Part shown: positions 33,684-43,851 of the stretch, in pieces
Numbering within the stretch: the first letter of the stretch is position 1
Layout of the letters: each line of letters begins with the position of its first letter
Origin: Bhargavaea ginsengi
GTDB lineage: Bacteria; Bacillota; Bacilli; Bacillales_A; Planococcaceae
NCBI RefSeq assembly: GCF_900109165.1
Contig: NZ_FNZF01000007.1
Span: 42,751-106,750, forward strand
Direction: 5' to 3'
DNA length: 64,000 nucleotides
Position numbers and translations under genes: made by a program
The notes under the pieces: model-generated
The model's database searches: none
What the model was told of the DNA's origin: nothing
Seen by the model: the letters and a program-made list of their open reading frames with translations, nothing else

Positions 33684-34586
33684 ATGAAGAAATCTGTAAT
33701 CGCGGCAACTGTCGCCGCATCGGTGCTTGCCCTCTCCGCCTGCAGCAACAATGCAGGAGAAGACGTAATCGTGTCATCCAAAGTGGGCGACATCACACAG
33801 CAGGACCTATATGAAGAGATGAAGACGACAGTCGGCGAGCAGGCGCTCCAGCTGATGGTCATCGAAAAAGTACTCGACGATAAATATGACGTCGACCAGA
33901 AAGAAGTCGACAAGCAATATAACGACATGAAAGAACAGGCCGGAGACGGCTTTGACTCCTTCCTCGCCCAGCAAGGGTATACGGAAGAAAGCTACAAAGA
34001 CATGATCAAGCTCAACCTCCTGCAGGAAAAGGCCCTGACTGAAGGTGTTGAAGTGACCGACGAAGAAGTCGATCAGTACATCGATCGTATGGGCACCGAG
34101 CTGAACGCCCGCCACATCCTCGTCGATGACGAAGAAACGGCGAACGAAGTGAAGACGAAGCTCGACGAGGGCGGAGACTTTGCAGAGCTAGCGAAAGAAT
34201 ACTCCACTGAGCCGGCTGCACAAGAATCCGGCGGTGATCTGGGCTGGTTCGGTCCGGATAAGATGGTCGCCGACTTCACAGACGCGGCGTATAGCCTCGA
34301 AGTGAACCAGATCAGCGATCCTGTTCAGACTGACTTTGGCTACCACATCATCCAGGTGACCGAAACCCGCGAAGCGGAAGGCGCCGAGAAGAAAGAAGAC
34401 ATCACCGACGAGCGCCGGGCGGAGATCAAGGACGAGCTTCTCCAGAAGAAAGCTGATCCTAACGCGCTGATGGACAAGCTGTCCAAGATGCTCGAAGATG
34501 CAGACATCGATATCAAGGATGAAGACCTGAAAAATGCGCTTGACCAGTTCAAAGGTTCGGCTGCGGAGTCTGAAGAAGAGAAATAA
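33684..34586 (+). CDS. prsA: Foldase lipoprotein PrsA (parvulin-type)
   Basis: A membrane-bound peptidyl-prolyl isomerase that folds secreted proteins outside the cell. The 300 residues begin with a lipoprotein signal ending LSAC, with Cys20 as the lipid site. An SurA-like N domain (about 30-130) precedes the parvulin domain (about 133-225: [15 protein letters not shown] to [10 protein letters not shown]). The C-terminal tail is Asp/Glu/Lys-rich and ends in EEEK. The start follows AAGGGGAG. PrsA is essential in Bacillus and needed for penicillin-binding protein folding. Confidence 0.95.
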   Translation: MKKSVIAATVAASVLALSACSNNAGEDVIVSSKVGDITQQDLYEEMKTTVGEQALQLMVIEKVLDDKYDVDQKEVDKQYNDMKEQAGDGFDSFLAQQGYTEESYKDMIKLNLLQEKALTEGVEVTDEEVDQYIDRMGTELNARHILVDDEETANEVKTKLDEGGDFAELAKEYSTEPAAQESGGDLGWFGPDKMVADFTDAAYSLEVNQISDPVQTDFGYHIIQVTETREAEGAEKKEDITDERRAEIKDELLQKKADPNALMDKLSKMLEDADIDIKDEDLKNALDQFKGSAAESEEEK

Positions 34587-34594
34587 TCATGTTG

Positions 34595-34625
34595 AAACGG
34601 CATCCGATTTGGATGCCGTTTTTTT
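34595..34625 (+). terminator. Terminator of prsA
   Basis: AAACGGCATCC and GGATGCCGTTT form an 11-bp stem followed by a run of T residues. Confidence 0.9.
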
Positions 34626-34646
34626 GTATTCGGCGATTTTGAACTT

Positions 34647-34700
34647 GAAAGTGACACATCGTGCTTTAAATGTGAAGAATTCAATCGATGAAAGTGACGA
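34647..34700. repeat. Decayed array of the TCGTCACTTTC type
   Basis: Copies of GAAAGTGAC start at 34647 and 34690, with a degenerate copy (8 of 11 matches) at 34668. Spacings are 21 and 22 bases. It is the complement of the motif at 7612-7706 and appears eroded. Confidence 0.6.
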
Positions 34701-34772
34701 ATCGCGCAAGGCCGCCTGAAGTGAAACCTATCGGCAACCGGGCCGTATAACAGAATGAAGGGAGAGGATAGT

Positions 34773-34967
34773 ATGGGCACTCCGCTTTCTGGAAAAGTGA
34801 ATGCCGGATTGGGAATCGTTTCTCTCATCATTGGACTGATCATGTTTATTTCCAGATTCGATGGGTCTTTTATCTTTGGAGACCAACTTCTGTCTTTGTC
34901 GTTCGTCTCCCTTGGCCTGGCTCTGTTTTGCGCATCTTATATCAACAAGAAAAACACCGAATCATAA
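34773..34967 (+). CDS. Small membrane protein, 64 aa
   Basis: A 64-residue protein with two hydrophobic helices (about 10-28 and 36-56) and a polar end (NKKNTES). The start follows AGGGAGAGG. No family was recognised. The composition is similar to its neighbours. It stands alone between prsA and a GNAT gene. Confidence 0.65.
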   Translation: MGTPLSGKVNAGLGIVSLIIGLIMFISRFDGSFIFGDQLLSLSFVSLGLALFCASYINKKNTES

Positions 34968-35081
34968 ATCGGCTTTCAAATTTTGGGAATTGGTAATTAA
35001 GGATAAGCACCTGTATTCAGTCCAGTTTTTAACTGCTATGATTTGTTCATGCACACAATACTTATCCGGGGAGGGACAGCC

Positions 35082-35558
35082 ATGATCCGCAAAATGGAAG
35101 AGCGGGATATCCGGGCCGTGCAGCAAGTTGCCGCTGAAAGCTGGCACGACACTTATGAAGGAATCATCCCGCGGGAAGTCAGGGACCGGTTCCTGGCGGC
35201 CGCATACAGCCCTGCATCCCTGAAACGGCGGATGGAGCAATCGGTCTTGCTGGTAGCCGAAGACGGAGACGGAATTGCCGGATTCGTAAATCTGTATCGT
35301 CATCCGGAGTCTGATGATGGCGAATTGTCGGCCATCTATCTCCTCCCCTCCCACCAGGGCCGGGGACTTGGTACAAGTCTGCTGGAAAGTGGAATCGCAG
35401 AGCTGAAGGATGCGGAACGTCTGTACCTGACAGTTGAACGCGATAACGAAAAAGGAAGGCGTTTCTACGAAAGGCATGGCTTCAGCATTGCCGATGAATT
35501 CGAAGAAGAATTCGGCGGGCATACGCTCAGCAGCATTCGGATGATGCGACCTCTCTGA
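35082..35558 (+). CDS. GNAT N-acetyltransferase
   Basis: A 158-residue acetyltransferase. The acetyl-CoA site is HQGRGLGTSLLESGIAEL (about 97-114, R/QxxGxG/A variant), then LYLTVERDNEKGRRFYERHGF, typical of the RimI/YjbC group. The start follows GGGGAGGGA. It is not close to the other GNAT gene of this window (4685-5233). The substrate is unknown. Confidence 0.87.
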   Translation: MIRKMEERDIRAVQQVAAESWHDTYEGIIPREVRDRFLAAAYSPASLKRRMEQSVLLVAEDGDGIAGFVNLYRHPESDDGELSAIYLLPSHQGRGLGTSLLESGIAELKDAERLYLTVERDNEKGRRFYERHGFSIADEFEEEFGGHTLSSIRMMRPL

Positions 35559-35572
35559 TGAAATACCACCGT

Positions 35573-35598
35573 CCCGGACCATGTGTCCGGGGCTTTTT
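35573..35598 (+). terminator. Terminator of the GNAT gene
   Basis: CCCGGAC and GTCCGGG form a stem followed by six T residues. It overlaps the region where the cupin gene could start. Confidence 0.8.
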
Positions 35599-35607
35599 TG
35601 GTTTAGA

Positions 35608-36276
35608 GTGCTCCAGGGAGCAGAGCACATTTCCAATCCATGGGCATATGATGATACCCAAGCCTATTTGAAAGGATTGAAAAATGTGTACAACCAGCAG
35701 TACGGATATTATCAGTACCCTCTTTACTACGGGAACCTGCCATACGGCTACGCCGGGACGCCGTCCTATTGGGCTTATCCTGCCGGGACAGTTTATTCCT
35801 ATCCCCCCGCTTCCAATCCGGTAACTCAGGCCAATCTTCCCGGAAACCTCAGAGATTTTGGGCCTGATCCATTCGTCATCAATATTAACCAGGCATCTAA
35901 AGTTAATCAGAATTACCGGACGACTCTCTGGACCGGACCCCATTTACAGGTTACCTTAATGTCGCTGAATCCCGGGGAAGATATCGGTCTGGAAGTCCAC
36001 CCTACAGACGATCAGTTTTTGCGGATCGAACAGGGCCAGGGCGTGGTCCGGATGGGCAAGAACAAAGACCGGTTGGACTTTGTAAGAAATGTCCATGATG
36101 ATTCTGCAATCATGGTTCCTGCCGGCACATGGCATAATGTGACCAATACCGGCAGCATACCGCTAAAACTGTATTCCATTTACGCTCCGCCCCACCATCC
36201 ATTTAATACGGTCCATCCCACGAAAGCAGATGCAATGGCTGCAGAAGAAAGGGAACAGACTGGGGAAGGAGCCTGA
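35608..36276 (+). CDS. Cupin-domain protein with Tyr-rich N-terminus; start uncertain
   Basis: The C-terminal ~125 residues form a cupin: LMSLNPGEDIGLEVHPTDDQF supplies the first metal-type motif and VPAGTWHNVTNTG the second, followed by KLYSIYAPPHHP. The part before it is rich in Tyr, Pro and Gly (QQYGYYQYPLYYGNLPYG), as in spore-associated cupins of Bacilli. No normal start has a ribosome binding site: GTG at 35608 has none, the next ATG upstream lies in the terminator, and AGGGAG best fits an ATT at 35629. The 5' end may be altered or use a rare start. Confidence 0.7.
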   Translation: MLQGAEHISNPWAYDDTQAYLKGLKNVYNQQYGYYQYPLYYGNLPYGYAGTPSYWAYPAGTVYSYPPASNPVTQANLPGNLRDFGPDPFVININQASKVNQNYRTTLWTGPHLQVTLMSLNPGEDIGLEVHPTDDQFLRIEQGQGVVRMGKNKDRLDFVRNVHDDSAIMVPAGTWHNVTNTGSIPLKLYSIYAPPHHPFNTVHPTKADAMAAEEREQTGEGA

Positions 36277-36349
36277 ACAAAGATGACGACATGCCTCAAT
36301 TGGGCATTCACTCCATGAAGACATTAAGCAATCACTTGCAGAAATCACC

Positions 36350-36385
36350 TAAAAGAGCCTGACTCATGAGAGTCAGGCTCTTTTA
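36350..36385. terminator. Bidirectional terminator
   Basis: TAAAAGAGCCTGACTC and GAGTCAGGCTCTTTTA form a 16-bp stem between the convergent cupin gene and yhaM. Confidence 0.92.
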
Positions 36386-36388
36386 ATC

Positions 36389-37327
36389 TTACTCAAACGT
36401 AGGCTTGTAGAACTGGCGGTTATCAAGCGGGAAAAGCCTTTCGGTGAATTCCCCCGGCTCCGCCTTCGACATTGCCCGGTTGAGCATGTTCATCTTCGCA
36501 TCGATGTTGTCGATATAATGAAGGATCTCCGCCTCTTTCAGCATCGGGCGTTTCGGGCTGCCCCATTCTTCCTTGCCGTGATGGCTCAGCACCATATGCT
36601 GGAGAAGGACCACTTCTTCGCCCTCGATTTCGAGTTCTTTTGCTGCCATGGCGATTTCGTTCACCATGATCGTGATATGGCCAAGGAGGTTGCCCGCCGG
36701 TGTATAGACGGTTCCGACAGGGCCCGACAGTTCCACTACCTTGCCGACATCGTGGAGGATGATCCCGGCATACAGCAGGTCCTTGTTGAGGGTAGGATAC
36801 AGCTCGGCAATGGCCTTGCCGAGGCGCAACATGGAAACGACATGGTCGAGCAGGCCGGACACATAGTCGTGGTGGTTCTTGGTCGCCGCCGGATAGACGA
36901 GGAATGCCTCCCGGTGCTGCTTCAGCAAAAACCTCGTGATTCGCTGGATGTTCGGATTCGTGATCTCAAAGATATACGGAGACAGTTCATCGTAAAGCTC
37001 CTCTTTGGATTTCTCGGCGCTCGGCACGAGATCCGAAATCTGGACCGGCTCATCAGGCTTTGCCGGCCGGATGCTTTTGATCCGAAGCTGGTTTCTGCCG
37101 CGGTACTCATGTACATCACCGCCGACCCGGACGATCGAAGCCGGCTGGAACATCCGCTCATGTTCCTCTTTCGCATCCCAAAGCTTCGCTTCGATATCCC
37201 CCGTCTTGTCCTGAAGGATCAATGTCATGAACGGGCTCCCTGTTGTCGTTATGCCTTTGGTGGCCTGCTTGACGAGCAGGAAGAGGTCGACCCGCTCACC
37301 GGTTTTGTAAGTTCCGATTCCATTCAT
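36389..37327 (-). CDS. yhaM: 3'-5' exoribonuclease YhaM
   Basis: A 312-residue RNase with an N-terminal OB-fold domain (about 1-100, [22 protein letters not shown]) and a C-terminal HD domain (about 160-280). HD residues are visible in [15 protein letters not shown] and [14 protein letters not shown]. It degrades short RNA and single-stranded DNA 3' to 5'. The stop of yhaN overlaps its start by four bases, giving a yhaO-yhaN-yhaM operon as in B. subtilis. Confidence 0.95.
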   Translation of the reverse strand: MNGIGTYKTGERVDLFLLVKQATKGITTTGSPFMTLILQDKTGDIEAKLWDAKEEHERMFQPASIVRVGGDVHEYRGRNQLRIKSIRPAKPDEPVQISDLVPSAEKSKEELYDELSPYIFEITNPNIQRITRFLLKQHREAFLVYPAATKNHHDYVSGLLDHVVSMLRLGKAIAELYPTLNKDLLYAGIILHDVGKVVELSGPVGTVYTPAGNLLGHITIMVNEIAMAAKELEIEGEEVVLLQHMVLSHHGKEEWGSPKRPMLKEAEILHYIDNIDAKMNMLNRAMSKAEPGEFTERLFPLDNRQFYKPTFE

Positions 37328-40197
37328 CTCAGCACTCCCCTTTCGCTCCCGGTTCCCGCCACCTCAATGACGGCAGCCTCTTTAAAGGCACCGGCCATCT
37401 CCCGGTGGCAGGTGAAATACAGGAACTGGTGATTAATCTTTAATTCTTCCAGTAAGTTTATCATATTGCCGAGCCGTGCCTGGTCGAAGTGGACGAACGG
37501 GTCGTCCATGATAATCGGGAACGGGGCAGATTCCAGAAGAGAAGCCGCCAGTGACAGCCTCATGGAAATATACGCCTGCTCCTTCGTCGCCTGGCTCAGT
37601 TCATGAAGTCCGAAACGCATGCCATTCGCTGCTTCCGACCCGACCTGGCCGTCTTCTGACAGCACAAGCGCCGCGTATGCACCGCCTGTAAGCTCCCCGA
37701 ACCATTCGGAGGCCCGGGTGATGACATCCGGCAACTTCTGTTCCTTAAGCCTTCCCGTGGCTCCGTCAATCGCCGAAACGGCGGCTTTGCGTGCTGCCCA
37801 TGCCACCGCAAGCTCACGGAATGCCGCTTTTTTCTGCTCGAATTCCTGTAACAGGGCATCATATGCGGAATCTGCCACAAGATGACCCATGCGTGCCTCC
37901 AATTCGGCCTGTTCTTTGATCAGGCCGCTCCGCTCCTCCGCAATAGCCTGCAGGGCGTCCCGATTCACATCCATCCGCCTGACGAGCGCCTCAATAGGTG
38001 GAATATCCGCTGAAGGGGAAACCCCGATCTGTCTCAGCTGTCCTTCTATTCGGCCGAGTGCTTCCTGAAGGACTGTTTTTCTGGCAGAGCGCTGGGCGGC
38101 TTCATAGAAATCTGGTTCCCCTGTTGCCGCAGCCGCAGCAAACAGTGAACCGATTTCCTCACCGAAAGCCGCTGTCAGGCTCTCCGCTTCCGCCCGTTCC
38201 TCTTTCAGCTTTTCTTCCTCGGCAAGAAGCCGATTCCGTTTTTCGGCGGTCTGCAATAGGTCCCTTTCCGATTCTTTGAGCGAAGAGAACAACAGCGGAT
38301 CCGCAACGGGATGCCCGATCACCTCATGCGCGCGACTTCTGATAGAACCCGCCGTCAGGCTGGCCCCATCCCTCTTTTCCTGCTCCGAACGGATACGGCG
38401 AACCGTCTCCTGCAGTTCCCTGACCAGACGGAAAAGTTCCGGTACGATCGCTGCCGGCAATTTTCCCTTGATGCCGTATGCTTCAAGGAAGGTGCCGAGA
38501 CGTTTTTCTGCATCATCGAGATTCTCGGCGGCGGTTTTTCTTGAAATGCGAAGTTCCGTCATCATGCCACGAAGACGTTCATCCGCCTCGATCAGCCGGT
38601 CCAATTCAGTGAAGTGCCTGCCGACCCGCTCGGCCCTGCGGTCCAGTTCCTCTTCCCTTCCGCCGTAACGGCTGAGAAGCTGCCGTTCATCTTCCGTCAG
38701 CGTGTCAGCGCCTCCCTGCTTTAAGAGCAGGAATGCGGCAGCCGCGCCAGCCGCCACTCCTGCCGCAGCAAGCAGCAGATTCTCCGAATAGATGGCCATG
38801 GCGATGATTAATGCGGCAAGACCCGCGAGAATCAGGATCGGCTGCCGGTTATTGCTGCTCTCCGCGCTTTGTTTGGCTTCCGCAGCCGCAAGGCGCTTTC
38901 TGAGCGAAGGCCATTTGGATGCCCACTCAATTTCTGAGTCATCAGGCCCGGATGCCTCAAGCGCGGTACGCTCATCGGCAACCTGACTAGCCTCGCTGGC
39001 CTTTTCTGCAATCCGCTCATCCTGCCGCTCGAGGTTGCGCAATGCCCGGTCATACGCTTCTGACAGAGTGTGAAGTTCTTCTTCTTTCCGGATTGAAGCA
39101 TCTGCCCGGACCGCTGTTTCTTCGTCATCCAGACCGAGACGCGCAAGCAGCCGGTCCTTTATTCCGGCAAGTTCCCGCAGTGACTGTTCGGCATTTGACT
39201 CCATGGACCGCGAATCATGCCACACGGCTTCTTCTGCAAGGATTGAGCGGATGCGTGAAAGCCGCTCCGTGTCCGGCTCTTCAGGAAGTTCTCTCCTGAT
39301 AGCCGCGATGCGTTCCTGCAGATTGCTGATCGCCGCATCGGTGGCGATTTTCCGGTCTTTCAGTGCTTCATACCTGCGGATGCCGTCTGCCGGAAACGGC
39401 GCGTCACCGATTGCCCGCAGTTCCTCTTGAGACTGGAGCCGCTCGACCTCAAGCGGTGCAGCCTGCCTGAGGACGGCCAGCTGTTCCTGATCGCTGCTGA
39501 GTGCGGCTTCCTCTTCCTCCGCCTTCTTCAGGAGAACGTCGATTTCGGCCGCACGCTTTTTCATCGGGGCGTAGGCATCCGATTTTTTCCGATATTCCCC
39601 GATCTCGGCTTCGGTTTGCCTGAGTTCATTCAGCAGGACGTTCATCTCTGGGACGCGGCCGGATTTTTTGAACAGCCCGTCCATCTCCTTGTCCAGCCTC
39701 GCCCTGAACCCGGCAAGGTCCTCCGCACCCGTCGTTCCTGAAGCAATCAGCGCCTGGCCCAGTTCCTCCTCGTTCATCTTGCCGATTTCCTGGAGCTGCA
39801 GGAGTGAGAACGAAAAAATGGACTCAAATGACTGCCTGTCATATCCACGGAGCAGCCGCGTGAGCGCCTCCTCTCCTTCTTCCCTGCTGCCGTCCGGATA
39901 GCGGACGGTCACTTTACCGGCAGATCGGCCGGCGATGCGTTCAATCACACAGGAACCGAACTCACTGTCCGCCACATGAACTTGTCCGCCGTACGCGCCG
40001 CCTGCTTTTGGCTCATAGCGGAGAAGAGAGCTCCCGCGCTGCGGGAACCCGAACAGCGTGTGCAGAATAAACTGGCGGATCGTCGTCTTCCCGGCTTCAT
40101 TGGGCCCGTACAGCACATTGATGCCGCCTTTAAGATCAATCGTCACATTTTCATGCTTGCCGAATCCGTAGATGACGAGCTTTGTGATGGACATCAT
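37324..40197 (-). CDS. yhaN: SbcC-like ATPase YhaN
   Basis: A 957-residue SMC/Rad50-like ATPase. Walker [12 protein letters not shown] lies at about 31-41, the signature [22 protein letters not shown] near residue 865, and Walker [14 protein letters not shown] near 898. The middle is two long coiled-coil arms rich in Glu/Arg/Leu around a hydrophobic hinge ([15 protein letters not shown]) that looks like a membrane helix, unusual for SbcC and seen in YhaN. It pairs with the nuclease YhaO. The start overlaps the yhaO stop (ATGATGA). Confidence 0.93.
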   Translation of the reverse strand: MMSITKLVIYGFGKHENVTIDLKGGINVLYGPNEAGKTTIRQFILHTLFGFPQRGSSLLRYEPKAGGAYGGQVHVADSEFGSCVIERIAGRSAGKVTVRYPDGSREEGEEALTRLLRGYDRQSFESIFSFSLLQLQEIGKMNEEELGQALIASGTTGAEDLAGFRARLDKEMDGLFKKSGRVPEMNVLLNELRQTEAEIGEYRKKSDAYAPMKKRAAEIDVLLKKAEEEEAALSSDQEQLAVLRQAAPLEVERLQSQEELRAIGDAPFPADGIRRYEALKDRKIATDAAISNLQERIAAIRRELPEEPDTERLSRIRSILAEEAVWHDSRSMESNAEQSLRELAGIKDRLLARLGLDDEETAVRADASIRKEEELHTLSEAYDRALRNLERQDERIAEKASEASQVADERTALEASGPDDSEIEWASKWPSLRKRLAAAEAKQSAESSNNRQPILILAGLAALIIAMAIYSENLLLAAAGVAAGAAAAFLLLKQGGADTLTEDERQLLSRYGGREEELDRRAERVGRHFTELDRLIEADERLRGMMTELRISRKTAAENLDDAEKRLGTFLEAYGIKGKLPAAIVPELFRLVRELQETVRRIRSEQEKRDGASLTAGSIRSRAHEVIGHPVADPLLFSSLKESERDLLQTAEKRNRLLAEEEKLKEERAEAESLTAAFGEEIGSLFAAAAATGEPDFYEAAQRSARKTVLQEALGRIEGQLRQIGVSPSADIPPIEALVRRMDVNRDALQAIAEERSGLIKEQAELEARMGHLVADSAYDALLQEFEQKKAAFRELAVAWAARKAAVSAIDGATGRLKEQKLPDVITRASEWFGELTGGAYAALVLSEDGQVGSEAANGMRFGLHELSQATKEQAYISMRLSLAASLLESAPFPIIMDDPFVHFDQARLGNMINLLEELKINHQFLYFTCHREMAGAFKEAAVIEVAGTGSERGVLR

Positions 40198-41414
40198 TCA
40201 GCCCGTCCCCCTTTCATCAGCCCGTCGGTAATCAGGCGTTCCGCTTCTTCAGCAATTTCCCTAATTTCCTCTTCGCCCAGCCGGCCGGTGAACCGATACG
40301 CCTGGCGATGGCCATATAGGTCGGCCAGGCAGTCTTTCCAGTTGTCTGCATCCCAGCTTCCGAGCTCTTCCAGGACATCGCGGAACAGCCCGCCCGGCAC
40401 TGCCAAAGCAGTATCCCGTTCCCACGTCATCCGGTGCACACCGATATCCGGACAGTCGCGCATGACGCATTCCCGGATGAATTCCAGCCATTCGGATTCC
40501 GGAGCATCACTGAACATCGCTTCCGCTCCTTCATCGATACCGGTAAGACGGAGATCAAGCAGCCCTGGACCGTCCGCTTCCCTGAATGCCCGGATCTGAT
40601 GCATACACCGCTCCAGCCACTGATCCGCATGGCGGATGCCGGCGCAGTTTATCTCTGCCGTACCGAAGACGAGAGCGCCTGCAGGAATGAACTCAAGTGA
40701 AGATGTTCCTTGCCCGATCTCCACTTCATAAAACCCCTTAATGCCGCTTTCCTTCCGGTGTAGACCCTGCAGGCTGCCGGGATAGACGATCGGAGGCTGT
40801 GCGTGAAGCACCTGACGCTTATGGATATGTCCAAGTGCCCAGTAGTCATAGCCCTTGCCGAGAAGCTCGTCCTTCGTAAAGGGCGCATACACGTCATGCG
40901 CTTCATTACCCCGGATGCTCCCGTGAAGCATCCCGATTTCGACGGCATCGCTTTCCGACTGCGGATAGTGCCCGATGACCGGTTCGGTCACGTGGCGCTC
41001 GGGGTAGCTGAAGCCGTGAATCTTTACCGTCGTTCCGCGCACATTCAGTTCCGCCGTCTCAACTTGCGGGCCAAATACACGGACATTGTCCGGCAGGGAA
41101 AAGCGGACCCATGAACCCGACAGATGGTCATGGTTCCCGTGGCTTACAAAGACCGGAATCCCCTCTTCGCGGAGTGTCTCCATCCCCATCCGGAACTGTT
41201 CCTGGGCACGGAGGCTGCGGTCCTCGCCGTCGTAAATGTCTCCTGCGATCAGCAAAAAGTCCGGCCGCGTTTCCGATGCATGGCCGATCAGATTTCGGAA
41301 CGCAGTAAATGTGCTTTCACGGACTGTTTGCGCCATCTTGCCCGGCAGCCCGGCAAACCCTTTGAATGGGCTTCCCAGATGCAGGTCAGCCGCATGGATA
41401 AATCGGATTGTCAT
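40194..41414 (-). CDS. yhaO: SbcD-like metallophosphoesterase YhaO
   Basis: A 406-residue Mre11/SbcD-type nuclease that likely processes DNA ends with YhaN. Metal motifs are visible in order: HAADLHLGSP, IAGDIYDGED, SHGNHDHLSG and LGHIHKRQ. The C-terminal half (about 290-400) is less conserved and probably binds YhaN. The gene is the first of the three-gene operon with yhaN and yhaM. No strong GGAGG is seen at the ATG (AAGGAGGTGTCCAG is close). A 21-bp-period array lies 100 bases upstream. Confidence 0.94.
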   Translation of the reverse strand: MTIRFIHAADLHLGSPFKGFAGLPGKMAQTVRESTFTAFRNLIGHASETRPDFLLIAGDIYDGEDRSLRAQEQFRMGMETLREEGIPVFVSHGNHDHLSGSWVRFSLPDNVRVFGPQVETAELNVRGTTVKIHGFSYPERHVTEPVIGHYPQSESDAVEIGMLHGSIRGNEAHDVYAPFTKDELLGKGYDYWALGHIHKRQVLHAQPPIVYPGSLQGLHRKESGIKGFYEVEIGQGTSSLEFIPAGALVFGTAEINCAGIRHADQWLERCMHQIRAFREADGPGLLDLRLTGIDEGAEAMFSDAPESEWLEFIRECVMRDCPDIGVHRMTWERDTALAVPGGLFRDVLEELGSWDADNWKDCLADLYGHRQAYRFTGRLGEEEIREIAEEAERLITDGLMKGGRAE

Positions 41415-41511
41415 CTGGACACCTCCTTAAAGCGAATGTTTGTTCTTATTCTATCATATCAGATGAGAGCTTGGAAATGAGATATAGCGATTACAAGAGG
41501 AAGGGAAAATT

Positions 41512-41581
41512 GAGCGGACATGGGGGCCTATGTGCGCTTTTTACGGTTCTATGTGCGCTTACCCAAGTTCTATGTGCGCTC
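41512..41581. repeat. 21-bp-period array, CTATGCGCGCTT type (second copy)
   Basis: A degenerate inverted copy GAGCGGACATGG (41512-41523) precedes three direct copies of CTATGTGCGCT(T/C) at 41528, 41549 and 41570. The copy starts are 16, 21 and 21 bases apart, identical to those of the array at 4547-4616. Confidence 0.9.
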
Positions 41582-41611
41582 GCCGGTAAGCCGCCACGGC
41601 TCATCCCAAAA

Positions 41612-41637
41612 ATAAAAACCCCCGCTTGAGCAGAGGC
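41612..41637 (-). terminator. Terminator of yhaP
   Basis: On the minus strand CCTCTGC pairs with GCGGGGG (two G-T pairs) around a TCAA loop and is followed by five T residues. Confidence 0.75.
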
Positions 41638-41646
41638 AAAAATCTT

Positions 41647-42906
41647 TTATTCCTTTCCGAGCTGAATTGCCTTTTTCAGGTCTTTCAGCGAGCGGGATGG
41701 CCCGTACATGAGGACGCCGCCTTTGTAGACGCGCGCACCGAACCAGCCGAGCACCGCAATCGTCAGCAACATGAGCCCGATGGCAAGCGCCGGCTCCCAC
41801 CAAGGGAGGTCGAGCAGCCCGACACGGAGGAACATGACAAGCGGTGCAAAGAACGGCACATAGGAGGCATACGTCACGAATGCAGCATCAGGCGTCGAGA
41901 GCCCCATCGCCGCGATAATGAACCCTACAACGATGATCATCGTCAGCGGGGTGATGAGTGAAGCGACGTCTTCTGTCCGGCTGACAAGCGATCCCAGGAG
42001 CGCTGCAAGCACCGCGTAGAGGAAATAACCGAGGACGAAGAACACAATCGCATAGACAATCGTACTGGCCGGGATGTTCCCAAGGCCCAGCGACGAGAAG
42101 ACTTCTTCAGACATCTCGGATACAGAAGAAGACGACTTCATCGCGAGGTAACCTGCAAGGCCGAAGAGCAGCATCTGTACAAGACCGAGTGTTCCGATGC
42201 CGAACACTTTCGCAAACATATGCTTCACCGGCGAGACGCTGGAGATCAGGATCTCCATGACCCTAGAAGACTTCTCTGTCGCCACTTCCGTCGCAATCAT
42301 GTTGGAGTACATGATGACCGCAAAGTAGATGAGGAACATGAGCACATAGACGAGCATTCGCGCCTGGTTCATCTCCTCCTCCGTCTTGCCGGAAGAAGAA
42401 ACCGTCGTCTGTTCAAAGCCGACCGGCTCGAACAGCGCGCCCGCCTGTTCCGGTGCAAGTTCCATCTCGGCTGCCCGCATCTCGGTCTGCATCGACTGCA
42501 AGGCTTCCTGAAGCATCATCGGGAAGCCGAACATTTCCGAGCTTTCCGAGACATATTCCGCCTCGATCGAATCGCCGCCCGGTGCCCTAAGGATCAGGAA
42601 CGACTCGATCTCGCCTTCCTTCAGCTGATCTTCAAGGACATCGCGCGAATCACCCGTCACCTCTAATTCAGAGTCTTCGCCCATCGCCGTACGCTGCTGG
42701 CCAAGCCGGTCCACAAGGGCTTCGTTGTCCGCCACAACCGGGATTGCCGTGCTTTCCTCTTTACCGTCGTCGAACGCCTCAATAATCGTCGTGATGTTGG
42801 CCAGGAGGAAGATACCTGCGACAACTACTGCTGTCGTGATAAGGAAGGCTTTCGATTTAGCCTTGCTCAAGAAGGCCTGTTTGAAGATGATCCAGAAATC
42901 ACGCAT
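41647..42906 (-). CDS. yhaP: NatB-type ABC transporter permease (YhaP)
   Basis: A 419-residue permease with one N-terminal helix (about 18-42), a large extracellular domain (about 45-170), and five or six helices in the C-terminal half, the layout of NatB-like Na+ efflux permeases. The conserved block VATEKSSRVMEILISSVSPVKH lies near residue 215. Genomic context (yhaQ partner, next to yhaO) matches yhaP. The ATG at 42906 follows GTGGGGA at seven bases; another ATG just upstream is too close to it. The transported ion is inferred, not shown. Confidence 0.9.
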   Translation of the reverse strand: MRDFWIIFKQAFLSKAKSKAFLITTAVVVAGIFLLANITTIIEAFDDGKEESTAIPVVADNEALVDRLGQQRTAMGEDSELEVTGDSRDVLEDQLKEGEIESFLILRAPGGDSIEAEYVSESSEMFGFPMMLQEALQSMQTEMRAAEMELAPEQAGALFEPVGFEQTTVSSSGKTEEEMNQARMLVYVLMFLIYFAVIMYSNMIATEVATEKSSRVMEILISSVSPVKHMFAKVFGIGTLGLVQMLLFGLAGYLAMKSSSSVSEMSEEVFSSLGLGNIPASTIVYAIVFFVLGYFLYAVLAALLGSLVSRTEDVASLITPLTMIIVVGFIIAAMGLSTPDAAFVTYASYVPFFAPLVMFLRVGLLDLPWWEPALAIGLMLLTIAVLGWFGARVYKGGVLMYGPSRSLKDLKKAIQLGKE

Positions 42907-43798
42907 GCTCATTCCCCACTTTCGCGATGAAGATATCCTGCAAAGATGGCTCCTCGATGCTGAAGTGGCGGACCGGGCCGGCGTTCAGCGCTTCCTGCAG
43001 CAACGCGTGCGCCGTTTCGTCATCCGTCACCTGGAATACTGCCCCATCAAGTGCGTAGGAGGCGTTACGCACGCCTGATACGGACTGCAGCCCTGTGAGA
43101 TCATAGTCGGAGCGGATTCGGACATTCTGCCTGCCAAACGACCGCTTGACATCGCGGAGGGATCCTTCGACGATCTGTTGCCCTTTGTGGACGATGCTCA
43201 GCTGTTCGCACAGTTCCTCGACATGGTCCATCCGGTGACTGGAGAATACGATTGTCGCGCCCTGATCGCGGACTTCTTTTACCGCACTTTTCAGCATCTC
43301 CACATTGACCGGGTCGAGGCCGGAAAACGGTTCATCAAGGATGACCAGCTCAGGATTGTGCATCAATGCCGCAATCACCTGGATTTTCTGCTGGTTCCCT
43401 TTGGAGAGCTCTTCAACTTTCTTGTTCAGATTCTGGGGAACTTCAAAGCGGTCCAGCCATTTCCGGATCGCTGCTTTTGCATCATTCCGCTTCATGCCGC
43501 GGAGCTCGCCGAGGAAGACAAGCTGATCTTCTACCTTCATCTTCGGATACAGGCCGCGTTCTTCCGGCAAGTAACCGATTGTGTGGCTCGTGCCATAGTC
43601 AATCGGCTGGCCCTTCCAGGTGATGCGTCCTTCCGTTGCGTTGAGGAGTCCAAGGATCATCCGGAAAGTCGTCGTCTTTCCCGCTCCGTTCGCCCCGAGA
43701 AAGCCGTACATCGTCCCCTCCCCGATGGCGAGTGACAGATTGTCGACCGCCGTAAACTCCCCGAACTTCTTCGTTACTTGGTTTAATTCGAGCGCCAT
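42899..43798 (-). CDS. yhaQ: NatA-type ABC transporter ATP-binding protein (YhaQ)
   Basis: ATPase of a Na+/drug efflux transporter, 299 residues. Walker A GANGAGKTT (about 35-43), Q-loop PEERGLYPKM, signature ELSKGNQQKIQVIAAL and Walker B LVILDEPFSGLDP are present; the Ser-Lys-Gly signature and the C-terminal domain of about 90 residues are the NatA/YhaQ pattern. It overlaps yhaP by eight bases. The start follows GAAAGGGGAG. Confidence 0.92.
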   Translation of the reverse strand: MALELNQVTKKFGEFTAVDNLSLAIGEGTMYGFLGANGAGKTTTFRMILGLLNATEGRITWKGQPIDYGTSHTIGYLPEERGLYPKMKVEDQLVFLGELRGMKRNDAKAAIRKWLDRFEVPQNLNKKVEELSKGNQQKIQVIAALMHNPELVILDEPFSGLDPVNVEMLKSAVKEVRDQGATIVFSSHRMDHVEELCEQLSIVHKGQQIVEGSLRDVKRSFGRQNVRIRSDYDLTGLQSVSGVRNASYALDGAVFQVTDDETAHALLQEALNAGPVRHFSIEEPSLQDIFIAKVGNEHA

Positions 43799-43851
43799 AT
43801 TCTCTCCCCTTTCATTTCCTTTTACGGTTCATTCAGGATGCAGGTTTCATC

